This document shows positions 40,510-49,750 of a stretch of DNA of 64,000 nucleotides, in pieces (the stretch's first letter is position 1; each line of letters opens with the position of its first letter). Both the position numbers and the translations under genes were made by a program. The DNA is taken from positions 36,347,896 through 36,411,895 of the forward strand of contig NC_067206.1 in NCBI RefSeq assembly GCF_026262505.1, given 5' to 3'. The notes below the pieces were generated by a model. It made no database searches. It was given only the letters and a program-made list of their open reading frames with translations, and was not told where the DNA came from. The DNA comes from Trichomonas vaginalis G3 (taxonomy: Eukaryota; Parabasalia; Trichomonadida; Trichomonadidae).

Positions 40510-41749
40510 ATGTACAGAATAGATGTTTCAGATTTTTATGACTTCCAAGCCTTCAGAAATATGTGTCCATTTAGAGACTATAACAAAGCAGTCGAGAATT
40601 TTGAAACGTTTAGTCATTTATTCGACTCTGCCCCAGAATGTTATGTTATGAAAGAATGGGATGTTGTCTTTAACAAACCAAGAGCAACCATAGTTTCAGA
40701 ACAAGAATGTAAACAGAAACTTAAGAAAATAAAAGTTGTACAAGTTGGTATGAAGATGTTAGATGCTTGGGATATCTTATTGTCAAAGTTAGAAGATTTT
40801 TCAGTTCGTGGTATAAAGTTTTATACACCATCTCCAAACTTCTATTCTATCTTCACTGGATATAAATACGAACAAGTAGAATGGAAAGAAAATGTTATTA
40901 GAAGCTTGGTTAGACCATGTCAAAGAAATTATATGCAATGGAAACGAAAGAGTCTATGAGTATATCTTATGTTGGTTTGCAAACATCTTACAACATCCAA
41001 GTGCTAAAAAATGAAAACTGCTCTCAATTATAATTGGAAAGCAAGGAACTGGTAAGAACACTTTCTTTACAGATATCTTATGCAAACTTTTAGAAGGTTA
41101 TTCGAACCCGAATATGACAAACTTAGAAAACATCTGCGGTAAATTTAACTCTTCAATAGAGAATATGAAACTTATAGTATGTAACGAACTTCAAAGTATA
41201 GATACAACAAAAGTTTTGAACTCGGATGCTTTGAAGAGTCTTATAACAGACAAAGTTGGAGTTGTTGAAAGAAAATATAAAGACCAAAGAGTTTGTGAAA
41301 ATGTTGCAAATTTCATTATGGTTTCAAACAACGCCGTTCCGATGAAGTTAGAAAGTTCTGACAGAAGATATGTAGTTGTCAGAACGTCAGATTCTCATAT
41401 GCAAGATACAGAATATTTTGACGACTTAGCAGAAACTTTGACACCTAACTTTTACAACCACTTGTTCTCATATTTCATGACATTAGATATTTCAAAGTTC
41501 AATCCAAGACAAATTCCACATACCGAAGAAAGACAAACATTGTTAGAAGCAAACAAGAGTGTATATGAACTGTTTATAGATGAGACTAACTTTGAGTGTT
41601 TAGATGAAAGGTCATTGTACGATTCATATAAACAGTATTGTCAAGAGTATGGTTATATGGCAGCTTCTAAACGTACATTCTTGGCAAATGTCAAAAATCT
41701 TTTAGATGTTCAGAATGGTGTATATACAAAGAAAAATTTTTCTGAGTAA
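40510..41749 (+). CDS. SF3 (D5-like) primase-helicase region, broken
   Basis: The region shows FSVRGIKFYTPSPNFYSIFT near its first third, typical of the leader of D5-like/DUF5906 helicases, a P-loop of the GxxGTGKN type, and SSIENMKLIVCNELQSIDT with NFIMVSNNAVPMKLESSDRR, which matches the SF3 helicase B, B' and C motifs. SF3 helicases unwind DNA at replication origins of many eukaryotic DNA viruses. The C-terminal part (KSVYELFIDETNFECLDERS...) is the usual winged-helix-like end. It does not read as one frame and looks broken (about two breaks). Confidence 0.7.
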
Positions 41750-41784
41750 ATTTAAAAAAAATATTTTTTTATCCGATAGAAAAG

Positions 41785-42204
41785 ATGACGAAATATATTT
41801 CAGTCAACAAGTACATGACAGAAGTCAAAGAAGAACTAGACCCATTCGCTTATTTGAACGTTTACTTCTACAATTTTGAAAAGTCTACATTTGACAAAGT
41901 TTGGAACATCGAACCAGTTAAGTTTGCTATTGTGACTAAAAATGGTGCGAAATTTGAAGACTTAGACATAGAAGGTTTGTTAGCAGTCAAAGAAAATTTT
42001 GACAGAAGGTTTTCAAACCTTAAAGAAGGCAAAGCATACAAACTTGTTATACCTTATGAACCAAAGAAAGCAGACGACTATGAATATTATGAGTCTAAGA
42101 TAGTTGAAGTTCAAGGTAAATTGGGTAAAAAGATTTTAGAGTCTAAACCAGTGTTTGCTCCTAAAGAGGAAGAGAACATTGACATTGACCCAGAAATGTT
42201 CTAA
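41785..42204 (+). CDS. Small unrecognised element protein
   Basis: 139 residues (MTKYISVNKYMTEVKEELDP). It is a folded-looking beta/alpha pattern (YLNVYFYNFEKSTFDKVWNI, VKFAIVTKNGAKFEDL) with an acidic tail (EEENIDIDPEMF). The acidic C-terminus resembles single-stranded-DNA-binding proteins in general style, but I cannot support that call. It follows the helicase region on the same strand, preceded by the A/T promoter block. Confidence 0.5.
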   Translation: MTKYISVNKYMTEVKEELDPFAYLNVYFYNFEKSTFDKVWNIEPVKFAIVTKNGAKFEDLDIEGLLAVKENFDRRFSNLKEGKAYKLVIPYEPKKADDYEYYESKIVEVQGKLGKKILESKPVFAPKEEENIDIDPEMF

Positions 42205-42220
42205 AAATAAAATTTTATTT

Positions 42221-42676
42221 TTACATGTCATATCTCACCTTCTCTGGAATTGGCTCTGGTTCTTTCTTCTCTTCTTCTACTTTCTTTTCTTTCTTCTCTC
42301 TCTTCTTCTTCTTCTCTGGTGGAGTTATGTCAAACTTCTCAGAACCATATTTTTGTAAAAGGTCTTTGTCCTTTAATAGCTCTTCTATTCTGTTTTCTAT
42401 TTCATCTTCAAGAACAGCGCATGTGCCTTCTTTGCATTCTAAGAACTTTTGTTGGACTTCATCTTTCCAATCGGCGTCATCTCTGTCAACAAGTCTGTCA
42501 TTGACAAATTTTAAGACTGCTCTTTGTAATGTTTTATGGTTCTTGTCATATTCCCAGAAACAGAACTTTAGAACAAATTCACCTTTCTTGTTTACACTAT
42601 GTAAGATTTTATGGTCGACAGATGTTTTGCTGTCGAAAAGTTTGTCTCGAATATAGATAGCGAAATCGCTAGACAT
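42221..42676 (-). CDS. Small Lys/Glu-tailed element protein
   Basis: 151 residues from ATG 42676 (MSSDFAIYIRDKLFDSKTSV). It has a folded first two thirds (LKFCFWEYDKNHKTLQRAVL) and a strongly charged tail (PEKKKKREKKEKKVEEEKKE). No family recognised. Its start is divergent from the ATPase at 42713, with about 36 bp between. Confidence 0.5.
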   Translation of the reverse strand: MSSDFAIYIRDKLFDSKTSVDHKILHSVNKKGEFVLKFCFWEYDKNHKTLQRAVLKFVNDRLVDRDDADWKDEVQQKFLECKEGTCAVLEDEIENRIEELLKDKDLLQKYGSEKFDITPPEKKKKREKKEKKVEEEKKEPEPIPEKVRYDM

Positions 42677-42712
42677 TTCCTAAAAGATAAAATTTTTAAT
42701 TTTTCTAAAAAT

Positions 42713-43588
42713 ATGTTAGAAAAAAAGTTTGCTGACATTGACAAGAAATTTGAGAATGTTTTAAACAAGAACAAGAGGAAGTTAGAAAATGCTCAGATAA
42801 AGCCTATACATGACAAGTTCTTATTTGCTCAGAATGGTATAACAGGTCTAATCGCACCACCTGGGTCGGGCAAGACTTTCACTTATCTTAAAATGGCTGC
42901 ACAACAACAAGAACTAGATGAGAAGAACCCATTCTATGAGTTAGTAGTCATTTGTAGTACTTCTGGTCAATTTGACCAAACCGTCAATTCGTTCAAAGAT
43001 ATTATAAAAAAGTCTAAGTTAGTATGTATAAAGGATACTGAGTTGTTAGATTGGATAAAGAAGTACCAAAGAAGAGTTTTGAAGTACAATGCTATAAATG
43101 AGTATATAAATTCGAAGTTTAAAGACCCAAATGAGGAAATGCAGAGAATATTAGAGAAGAAACACTTCAGAAACAAACAGAAAGAGATAGAATACATTTC
43201 GAAGAAATTGCAATCGTACGATTGGAAGACTTACCCTCACAGATGTCTTCTTATCTTAGATGACTTTGCTTCTCATCCTTTGTTAAAGAACAGAGAACAA
43301 GACATGTGTCGAATTCTTAAGAAGCTCAGACACTTTAACATCTCAGTCGTAATATGTGTACAGACAGCAAAGAGTTTAAGTAAGGATGTTAAAAGAATAC
43401 TTACTGACATTATACTTTTCCCCGGATTGTCCGAAGACGATTTCATGGAACTTATGAAAGAGTCCATGGCAGGTAAGTTTGACAGACATGAACTATGGGA
43501 GAAGTACAAAGTCATACAAGACCCTCATACTTCTTTCAGAATTCATATCTACGCAAACAAAGTTCAAATTGTAAAAAGTCAAGCGTAA
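42713..43588 (+). CDS. Genome-packaging ATPase (A32/FtsK-HerA type)
   Basis: 291 residues from ATG 42713; the upstream extension to 42611 is antisense to the neighbouring gene. Walker A is GLIAPPGSGKT (residues 45-55), Walker B is LLILDDF (179-185), and a later VVICVQTAKSL block fits the sensor/Gln region. This is the A32-like packaging ATPase of Polintons and nucleocytoplasmic DNA viruses, which drives DNA into the capsid. The frame is whole. It ends the plus-strand block of capsid, helicase and packaging genes. Confidence 0.88.
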   Translation: MLEKKFADIDKKFENVLNKNKRKLENAQIKPIHDKFLFAQNGITGLIAPPGSGKTFTYLKMAAQQQELDEKNPFYELVVICSTSGQFDQTVNSFKDIIKKSKLVCIKDTELLDWIKKYQRRVLKYNAINEYINSKFKDPNEEMQRILEKKHFRNKQKEIEYISKKLQSYDWKTYPHRCLLILDDFASHPLLKNREQDMCRILKKLRHFNISVVICVQTAKSLSKDVKRILTDIILFPGLSEDDFMELMKESMAGKFDRHELWEKYKVIQDPHTSFRIHIYANKVQIVKSQA

Positions 43589-43678
43589 AAATGTAAGTGT
43601 TTTAGTCTTAGTCTGTTGTGGTGCTGGGGCTGTCGGTTCTTCTGGCTTTGGGGCTGTCGGTTGGTGGTACGTCGGACA

Positions 43679-44070
43679 TTGTCTTGAAACAATAAAAGAC
43701 TTGTCTTGAAAAAGTAAAAGACTTGTCTTGAAACAATAAAAGACTTGTCTTGAAAAAGTAAAAGACTTGTCTTGAAAAAGTAAAAGACTTGTCTTGAAAA
43801 AGTAAAAGACTTGTCTTGAAAAAGTAAAAGACTTGTCTTGAAAAAGTACGGGTATCGTCTTCAAGCAAGACCACTGTTCTCAAATTTGAGAACTTTACAC
43901 CAAAAATTTCTTGAAAAATAACGGGTCTTGTCTTGAAAAAGTAAAAGACTTGTCTTGAAAAAGTAAAAGACTTGTCTTGAAAAAGTAAAAGACTTGTCTT
44001 GAAAAAGTAAAAGACTTGTCTTGAAAAAGTAAAAGACTTGTCTTGAAAAAGTAAAATTGTCTTGAAACAA
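43679..44070. repeat. 22-bp tandem arrays
   Basis: Two arrays of the 22-bp unit GACTTGTCTTGAAAAAGTAA(AA): 43679-43850 (about eight units) and 43925-44070 (about six), split by about 75 bp of unique DNA. Units differ by one or two bases (AAACAA for AAAAAG). The reading frames here (repeating FYFFKTSLLLFQDKSF) are an artefact of the repeat. The arrays separate the plus-strand block from the KilA-N cluster. Confidence 0.9.
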
Positions 44071-44161
44071 TGACCGACATAGACCCAGCAGATGAGGCAA
44101 TTTACCATCTAGAGCTACATGAGCCATCTTTGGTGTCAAGCTTGAAAAATAAATGGTTCAT

Positions 44162-44989
44162 TTACTCTTCCTCTTTGAAGTTGTCGAAATACTCTGTTAT
44201 CTTTTCTTTCAGTAGCGGCAAATCTTCTTTGAATGTAAGTATTGTACAACCTTTCATATCATAGTGTGTTTGAGGTAACGTATCTTGAACTATCTGTTTC
44301 ACATCTTCATTCGGTGTCATTGAAATCGGTAAGTTTTCGCGATAGAACCAATTTCTGTCAGATTTGTAAATCTTAGCAAGGTCGTAAAAGCTTTTGTTGT
44401 TTCTTCTGACTAAATGCAACATAACCATATCTCTGTCTTCTTCATTTTCCATCTCTTCAGTATAAATCATATACTTATAGTTCTTTTCCTTTCCTTTTGG
44501 TACCGAACGTGGTATTCTTTTCTGAATGTTTTTGTCTTTTGCTTCAATGACTTCATCTTTTGCTTGAAGTTTCTTTTCCATCTCTTCACGTTCTTGTCTA
44601 TGAATTTCATCTAACATCATGAAAATATAACAAGCGTAACGAGGTGAAGCCCACATTGCTACAGCATTTACTAAAAGTCTATGAACATAATATCCTTTCA
44701 AACTATTTGGCAAATTTTTACGATTTTCGTACGGAATCTCGTTCCTCGGTTTTCCGAGGAACGCAAACATATGAGGAAATTCTTCTAAAAGTTCTTTTGC
44801 CTGCTGGTTTTCAAACCAATGATATGCTTGCTTTGTAGAACGAAGAGCATTCATTATACTTTGCATTTGGTACATGTCATCTTTGACCGAACGAATGAGG
44901 CGAAGTTGTTTGTTATATTGTATGTATTCGTATTCTTCATTTATGGCTTCATGAACGATAGCAGTTGTTGTGTTCTCTGTTGTTGTCAT
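44162..44989 (-). CDS. KilA-N-like domain protein with C-terminal extension
   Basis: 275 residues from ATG 44989 (MTTTENTTTAIVHEAINEEY); the longer frame starts only at TTG. The N-terminal half ends in GYYVHRLLVNAVAMWASPRYACYIF, the hallmark end of KilA-N/BRO-N domains (DNA binding, common in large DNA viruses and phages). A coiled linker and a charged C-terminal domain (YMIYTEEMENEEDRDMVMLH, SFYDLAKIYKSDRNWFYREN) follow. A perfect 9-bp hairpin (44741-44762) lies within the coding frame. The first ~42 residues are identical to those of the next gene. Confidence 0.7.
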   Translation of the reverse strand: MTTTENTTTAIVHEAINEEYEYIQYNKQLRLIRSVKDDMYQMQSIMNALRSTKQAYHWFENQQAKELLEEFPHMFAFLGKPRNEIPYENRKNLPNSLKGYYVHRLLVNAVAMWASPRYACYIFMMLDEIHRQEREEMEKKLQAKDEVIEAKDKNIQKRIPRSVPKGKEKNYKYMIYTEEMENEEDRDMVMLHLVRRNNKSFYDLAKIYKSDRNWFYRENLPISMTPNEDVKQIVQDTLPQTHYDMKGCTILTFKEDLPLLKEKITEYFDNFKEEE

Positions 44990-45077
44990 ATCTGTCTTTA
45001 CATACAAAATAAAAAAAATATTTTATAAAAAATTAGCGTTATTTTTTTATTTTCACAAAAGACCAAAAATAAACGCT

Positions 45078-45467
45078 TTACATGTATTTTTCAGCAACTT
45101 CGTCAAGAAGTCTGTAAATATACCATGCATAACGAGGAGAAGCCCACATTGCTATTGAACTAACTAGGAACTTATGAACATATATACCTTTTAGATGCAA
45201 TGGTAAGTTTTGTCTGTCTTGGTACATCTTTTTAAGTTCTACATGTTCGAACTCACTCAAAAGTTCATGAGTGCTATTTAATTCAAACCAGTCTTGTGGT
45301 TTCTTAGTGTCTGGAGCAAAACATGCTGTCAAAATACTTTGCATTTGGTACATGTCATCTTTGACCGAACGAATGAGACGGAGTTGTTTGTTATATTGTA
45401 TGTACTCGTATTCTTCATTTATGGCTTCATGAACGATAGCAGTTGTTGTGTTCTCTGTTGTTGTCAT
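45078..45467 (-). CDS. Short KilA-N-like protein, mosaic of its two neighbours
   Basis: 129 residues from ATG 45467. The first ~42 residues equal those of the preceding KilA-N gene (44162-44989), as does the upstream A/T block. The middle has its own sequence (ELNSTHELLSEFEHVELKKM) and the KilA-N end GIYVHKFLVSSIAMWASPRY. The final residues (DEVAEKYM) and 3' flank equal those of the next gene (45556-46170). It looks like a recombinant of the two. Confidence 0.65.
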   Translation of the reverse strand: MTTTENTTTAIVHEAINEEYEYIQYNKQLRLIRSVKDDMYQMQSILTACFAPDTKKPQDWFELNSTHELLSEFEHVELKKMYQDRQNLPLHLKGIYVHKFLVSSIAMWASPRYAWYIYRLLDEVAEKYM

Positions 45468-45555
45468 ATCTGTCTTTACATACAAAATAAAAAAAATATT
45501 TTATAAAAAATTAGCGTTATTTCCTGACTTTCACAAAAGACCAAAAATAAACGCT

Positions 45556-46170
45556 TTACATGTATTTTTCAGCAACTTCGTCAAATAATTTTATAGCTTT
45601 ATTTATCTCATCTACTTCAAACGTTTCTTTACCTTTTATGGGAGCACCATACATTTTCTCAAACTTTTCAAGTAGTTCTGTTTCAGCAGCTCTCATATCG
45701 TTAACGAACACAACCTTGACTCTATTGACTGTACTGTCATATCTTTGAGTTATATTATATGTTCTTCCTATCTTATATCTCTTTGTATTGAAGTCCTTCG
45801 GTTTCTGAACGATGTAAAGTAAGCCTTCACTGCAACGTTCCGTATCGAATGAACCATATGTTATGAAGTTATATCCAACAACTGGGTCTAACCATAACAA
45901 AACTATTGGTATAAGACTTTTGTCTATAAGATATGCTGTAGTTCCATAGAATCTTACCGATATCATAAGCTTAGGATTTCTTGTCAAAATTTTCTGAGTA
46001 GAAGCAATTTTAACCCAGTCGTGGGATGTTTTCTTTCCAGATGGAGATATAATGTCTGACAAAGAATATTTGTTGTATTTCTTTGAGTATCTTACGTTTA
46101 AATCACCTATTCTAACCACTTTGGTGTCATTGTCTATCTTTCTAACTGTTTCAAACTCAATGTTTAACAT
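45556..46170 (-). CDS. KilA-N/MSV199-like N-domain with T5orf172 (GIY-YIG-like) domain
   Basis: 204 residues from ATG 46170 (MLNIEFETVRKIDNDTKVVR). The first ~110 residues have the KilA-N/MSV199-like layout (SHDWVKIASTQKILTRNPKL, then TAYLIDKSLIPIVLLWLDPV). The second half, LLYIVQKPKDFNTKRYKIGRT, NITQRYDSTVNRVKVVFVND and LLEKFEKMY, matches T5orf172/GIY-YIG-related nuclease-like domains that often follow BRO/KilA-N in viruses. It may bind and perhaps nick DNA; activity is not shown. Confidence 0.65.
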   Translation of the reverse strand: MLNIEFETVRKIDNDTKVVRIGDLNVRYSKKYNKYSLSDIISPSGKKTSHDWVKIASTQKILTRNPKLMISVRFYGTTAYLIDKSLIPIVLLWLDPVVGYNFITYGSFDTERCSEGLLYIVQKPKDFNTKRYKIGRTYNITQRYDSTVNRVKVVFVNDMRAAETELLEKFEKMYGAPIKGKETFEVDEINKAIKLFDEVAEKYM

Positions 46171-46189
46171 TTCTGTTCTTACATACAAG

Positions 46190-46570
46190 ATAAAAAAAAT
46201 ATTTTATAAAAAACTAACTTTATTTTTTCTATCTTAAGGAAATTCATGAATTTCATACGGAATCCCTTCTCTCGGTTTTCCGAGGGAAGCAAGCATATGC
46301 CATTTTACTCAGATTTTTGTTGCTGAATTCAATAAAAATATATTTTAGGTGAAGAGGTGAGATTTCACCTGTTTTTTCACCTAATTTTTCACCTCATGAA
46401 TTTTCATGATTTCATCGTACATGTTTTGTCAAGACTTCTTCGTACATGAATTTTCATGATTTCATCGTAAATGTTTTGTCAAGACTTCTTCGTAATGAGC
46501 GTAAATGACCCAAAAATATATTTTAGGTGAAGAGGTGAGATTTCACCCGTTTTCTCACCTCTTTTCTCAC
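46190..46570. other. Spacer with a KilA-N gene fragment and AGGTGA hairpin units
   Basis: 46257-46300 is a diverged copy of 44730-44770 from the KilA-N gene, including its CTCGGTTTTCCGAG hairpin. Two AGGTGAAGAGGTGAGATTTC units (about 46350 and 46528) and 25-bp-type units (TCATCGTACATGTTTTGTCA) follow. No gene. Confidence 0.7.
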
Positions 46571-46578
46571 CTCTTTTT

Positions 46579-47493
46579 TCACAAGCGTTTTACATGAATT
46601 GTACGATGTATATTTGAAATCCTAAACAATTTCGTAGCTTCTATTTCTTCTTTTAGTATGTCAAATGTTTTAACGATACCGAAAGTTTCTTTATACTTCT
46701 TCTTGACATCAGATAGAAGGAAATCGTCTGCTGTTGGATAGTTTTTGTTCAGAAATTCTAACATGTCCATTTTATTTTCTGCTGGCTTTTCTGCTTCTTT
46801 CTTTAAATCTGCATAGTCGTTTCTCATTCTTTCTATCTCTTTGACGGAGTAGTTATATTTCCTCATTGCTGCTTTACATTTTGAACATTGCGGGTTCATT
46901 TTTGCATTGTACATTGAAACCTTACCTGCAAGTACGACTAAGGCGTCAATGGTTTTCTTTAAATCTGAAGCAGTTGGTCTTATCTGTTCGTTCCATATTT
47001 TACCCCTTCTGTCTTTATCTCTTATTTCCCAAACACATTTTGCAACTAACGAAACAAAGTTGTCGTAGGTCTTAAACTCCCCAGATTTATATATGTCAGA
47101 GATGTTCTTATATACCATGTCGCAATCTTTGTCCATAACTTTATGGTTGCAATGAAAACCAAGGAATTCATAATTTACCTTTCGTATGAACTTCTTTATT
47201 TCTACTGAGTCAGTTGCTTTGACTTCAATTTCGTCGAATTCAGGAATAGTGAGTTTTTGCTGCTGAATTTCAGGTAGTTTAGGCAAATGGTCAATAATGT
47301 CCTGCATTTCATAAAGATATTCTTCATTTGTTTCATCTTTCGCACTACAGTCTAAATTACTTGTTAAAAGTTCCTGCTTTATCTTCTGGATTTCTGTTTC
47401 GAAAGTATATGAAGAAGGAATGAAGCTTTTCATCTCTACTAACATTGAAGTTGGGTTCATGACTAACGAGTTTGGTGCTGTTGTTGCTAACAT
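46579..47493 (-). CDS. Unrecognised element protein with a Cys-x2-Cys pair
   Basis: 304 residues from ATG 47493 (MLATTAPNSLVMNPTSMLVE). A helical middle is followed by CSKCKAAMRKYNYSVKEIER (possible half zinc knuckle) and a C-terminal helical block (NKNYPTADDFLLSDVKKKYK) that looks like a winged-helix-type end. No family recognised. Preceded by the A/T promoter block. Confidence 0.55.
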   Translation of the reverse strand: MLATTAPNSLVMNPTSMLVEMKSFIPSSYTFETEIQKIKQELLTSNLDCSAKDETNEEYLYEMQDIIDHLPKLPEIQQQKLTIPEFDEIEVKATDSVEIKKFIRKVNYEFLGFHCNHKVMDKDCDMVYKNISDIYKSGEFKTYDNFVSLVAKCVWEIRDKDRRGKIWNEQIRPTASDLKKTIDALVVLAGKVSMYNAKMNPQCSKCKAAMRKYNYSVKEIERMRNDYADLKKEAEKPAENKMDMLEFLNKNYPTADDFLLSDVKKKYKETFGIVKTFDILKEEIEATKLFRISNIHRTIHVKRL

Positions 47494-47667
47494 GTTCTTA
47501 CAATAAAAATAAAAAATATTTTTTTAAAAAAACTAACTTTATTTTTTCTATCTTAAGGAAATTCATGAAAATTCAACGGGTGAGAAAAGAGGTGAAAAAA
47601 CAGGTGAAATCTCACCTCTTCACCTAAACATTATTTTTGCTGAATTCAATAAAAATAAATGGTTCAT

Positions 47668-48330
47668 TTACTCACAATATTTTTTTACAAAACGACCCCA
47701 AACTTTTAACTTCTTTTCTGCAGCTTCAAATGCTATCTTAGCGAGTTCATATTCTCTAAATTCTCTCTTTAAATCTTCTTGTTCCCATTGGTCTAGTTCG
47801 TATGGAGAGTCTCTATAACCATAACATATCTCACGTTCATGTTCTAATTGTTTTCCGCACATTTTTCTAACTTCTTGTTCGAACAAAGGTTTAGCATTTT
47901 CTACTGTATCTTCAAGTTCTTCTTCATCTAACTTCTCATGAACTTTCTTGTCTATGGAGTCCATAATTTTTCCAACTGCTATACAATATTTTGGAGAGGC
48001 CCACATTGCTATATAGTTTACAAGTCTTGGGTCTACATACGTTCCTCTAACATGTTTGATTTCATCCGGAATTCCTGCATGAACCTTGTATAAAAAGCAA
48101 CCGTCGGAATTCCGGCGGTTGGTATATTCTTCACAAAATGCCGTATAATACTCTTCCCAGGACTTATTTTCCAACAACTTTCTAAAGTCTTTCCTAAACT
48201 GCTGACACATATTTGTTGCATTTACATAACCATCCATGTCTCTACGTAAGACTTCAATACCGTTGTAAGTGCCTTTTGTGAATGTTTCGCCATTAGATTT
48301 GTTCGTGAACGTTTTTGCTTCGACTGTCAT
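47668..48330 (-). CDS. KilA-N domain protein
   Basis: 220 residues from ATG 48330 (MTVEAKTFTNKSNGETFTKG). It has a classical KilA-N domain: YNGIEVLRRDMDGYVNATNM at the start, FRKLLENKSWEEYYTAFCEE in the middle, GTYVDPRLVNYIAMWASPKY at the end. A coiled, charged C-terminus follows (DKKVHEKLDEEELEDTVENA). KilA-N domains bind DNA in phages and large DNA viruses. A near-perfect palindrome around GGAATTCC (about 48104-48124) lies in the coding frame. Pieces of this gene recur at 33452-33489 and 48646-48710. Confidence 0.85.
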   Translation of the reverse strand: MTVEAKTFTNKSNGETFTKGTYNGIEVLRRDMDGYVNATNMCQQFRKDFRKLLENKSWEEYYTAFCEEYTNRRNSDGCFLYKVHAGIPDEIKHVRGTYVDPRLVNYIAMWASPKYCIAVGKIMDSIDKKVHEKLDEEELEDTVENAKPLFEQEVRKMCGKQLEHEREICYGYRDSPYELDQWEQEDLKREFREYELAKIAFEAAEKKLKVWGRFVKKYCE

Positions 48331-48339
48331 TTCAGTTCT

Positions 48340-48850
48340 TACAATAAAAATAAAAAATATTTTTTGGTGGCTTAACCGTCGGACATTCGTTTGTGGCTTA
48401 ACCGTCGGACCACAACGATAAAAATCTCGACAAAACATATACGATGAAGTCTCAACAAAACATTTACGATGAAGTCTTAACAAAAAATATACGATGAAAT
48501 CTATTTCCTGTGTTGTTGTCAAAATGTCATGTTGTCACACTTTTTCAGAGAAGTTAAAATGACCGAGTGACCGAGTGACCTGGTCGCCTAAAATATATTT
48601 TTTTCTATCTTAAGGAAATTCATGAAAATTCACCTGTTGAACTTTGTATAAAAAGCAACCGCCGGAATTCCGCGGGTTGGTATATTCTTCACAAAATGCT
48701 TGTTTTGAGGTTAAGCCACTTTTGGCTCCACCTCTTTTTTCAACCAAAAACTCATTTTTGTCGAATTCAGCACAAAATTCATGAAAATTCAACGGGTGAG
48801 AAAACAGGTGAGAAAACGGGTGAAATCTCACCTCTTCACCTAAACATTAT
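48340..48850. other. Spacer with KilA-N gene fragment and hairpin unit
   Basis: Two GGCTTAACCGTCGGAC direct copies (about 48369 and 48395) precede 25-bp-type units. A diverged ~65-bp copy of the KilA-N gene (48646-48710, compare 48080-48140) follows, then one AGGTGA unit at about 48800. I support no gene here. Confidence 0.6.
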
Positions 48851-48853
48851 TTT

Positions 48854-49714
48854 TCAATACTTTTTCAGCACTTTTCCGTAGTTATATATGAAAGACAATT
48901 CGAGATAAAAGTCATAGTACAATGGAATAATATGTTGCACACCATTTGTTGTGAACCAAACTTGAAAGTCAGAGAAACTGTTACTAGGTGGTTCGTAGAA
49001 TTTAGAAGCAAAGTCATAAAAGTCCTTACCGATACACAGAAAACTATTGTTGCTTGAACTGAAACTTGCATGACACATAACATTTTGAGGGTCAAACACG
49101 TTTCTATAAACTGTCAAATCTGCTGGTGGACGTATAAATTTAAACGGACCGTCAGGTGGCAATGGTTCGTTCTGGTTTAGTAACCGAAGAAATTGTGCCC
49201 AAGAACGTTTGTCTACTTCCCAAAATAAAAACTCTGTACTTCTTCGAGGGTTAATTTCAATCCTTTGAAATGAAACTGTGGAATTCATCTTGTCGTATTC
49301 TAGTTTCAGATAGTATGTTCCATTTAGTAAAGAGTCGTATTTTTCTTGAAATTCCCAGTAGTATTTGTTTATTTGAGTTTGAAAGTCATTTAGAGTTTTT
49401 TCAAGACTTTCGTCTGAACGAACTGTAAAGATTCTCATTTCATCAAATTTGTCTATTAGACCATCAGAACCTATATATTGCCCATGAAAATATACCGCGA
49501 ACATAAACGCGTTAGTTCTATTTGAAAACAAAACTCTTCTAAATCCTATTGCCTTTGCATCTGAAGGACTTTGAAGCCAACGAATTGGATAGTCAAACCT
49601 GTAAGTACGGGATGAAATTTCTTCATCTGATATATTCCTACCAGCGTTTGTAAAGATATAGTCTAACGGTTTTGTATCTGCTACTTTTGTTCTTTGTTTT
49701 TCAACCTGAAACAT
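48854..49714 (-). CDS. Jelly-roll-type structural protein candidate, paralogue A
   Basis: 286 residues (MFQVEKQRTKVADTKPLDYI). It is beta-rich, with FDYPIRWLQSPSDAKAIGFR near the start and SFSSSNNSFLCIGKDFYDFA, FSDFQVWFTTNGVQHIIPLY and DFYLELSFIYNY at the end. The last block has the rhythm of a final jelly-roll strand pair. A clear paralogue lies at 53941-54789 on the opposite strand (RFDYPLRWLRDPSVTKAIGF; SISDFQVWFTTDGRKRIVPL). A penton/minor capsid role is inferred from pattern and context. Confidence 0.5.
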   Translation of the reverse strand: MFQVEKQRTKVADTKPLDYIFTNAGRNISDEEISSRTYRFDYPIRWLQSPSDAKAIGFRRVLFSNRTNAFMFAVYFHGQYIGSDGLIDKFDEMRIFTVRSDESLEKTLNDFQTQINKYYWEFQEKYDSLLNGTYYLKLEYDKMNSTVSFQRIEINPRRSTEFLFWEVDKRSWAQFLRLLNQNEPLPPDGPFKFIRPPADLTVYRNVFDPQNVMCHASFSSSNNSFLCIGKDFYDFASKFYEPPSNSFSDFQVWFTTNGVQHIIPLYYDFYLELSFIYNYGKVLKKY

Positions 49715-49750
49715 TTAATATATGTAAAAATATACTGTTTTAAAAACGTT

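Noticed and set aside
43679-44070. 22-bp array (and the 25-bp arrays) as a CRISPR array
   Set aside because: Units are directly adjacent without spacers, and the host is eukaryotic.
43493-44139. Minus-strand frames of repeating FYFFKTSLLLFQ as a repeat protein
   Set aside because: Produced by the 22-bp array in all frames; no unique sequence and no independent support.
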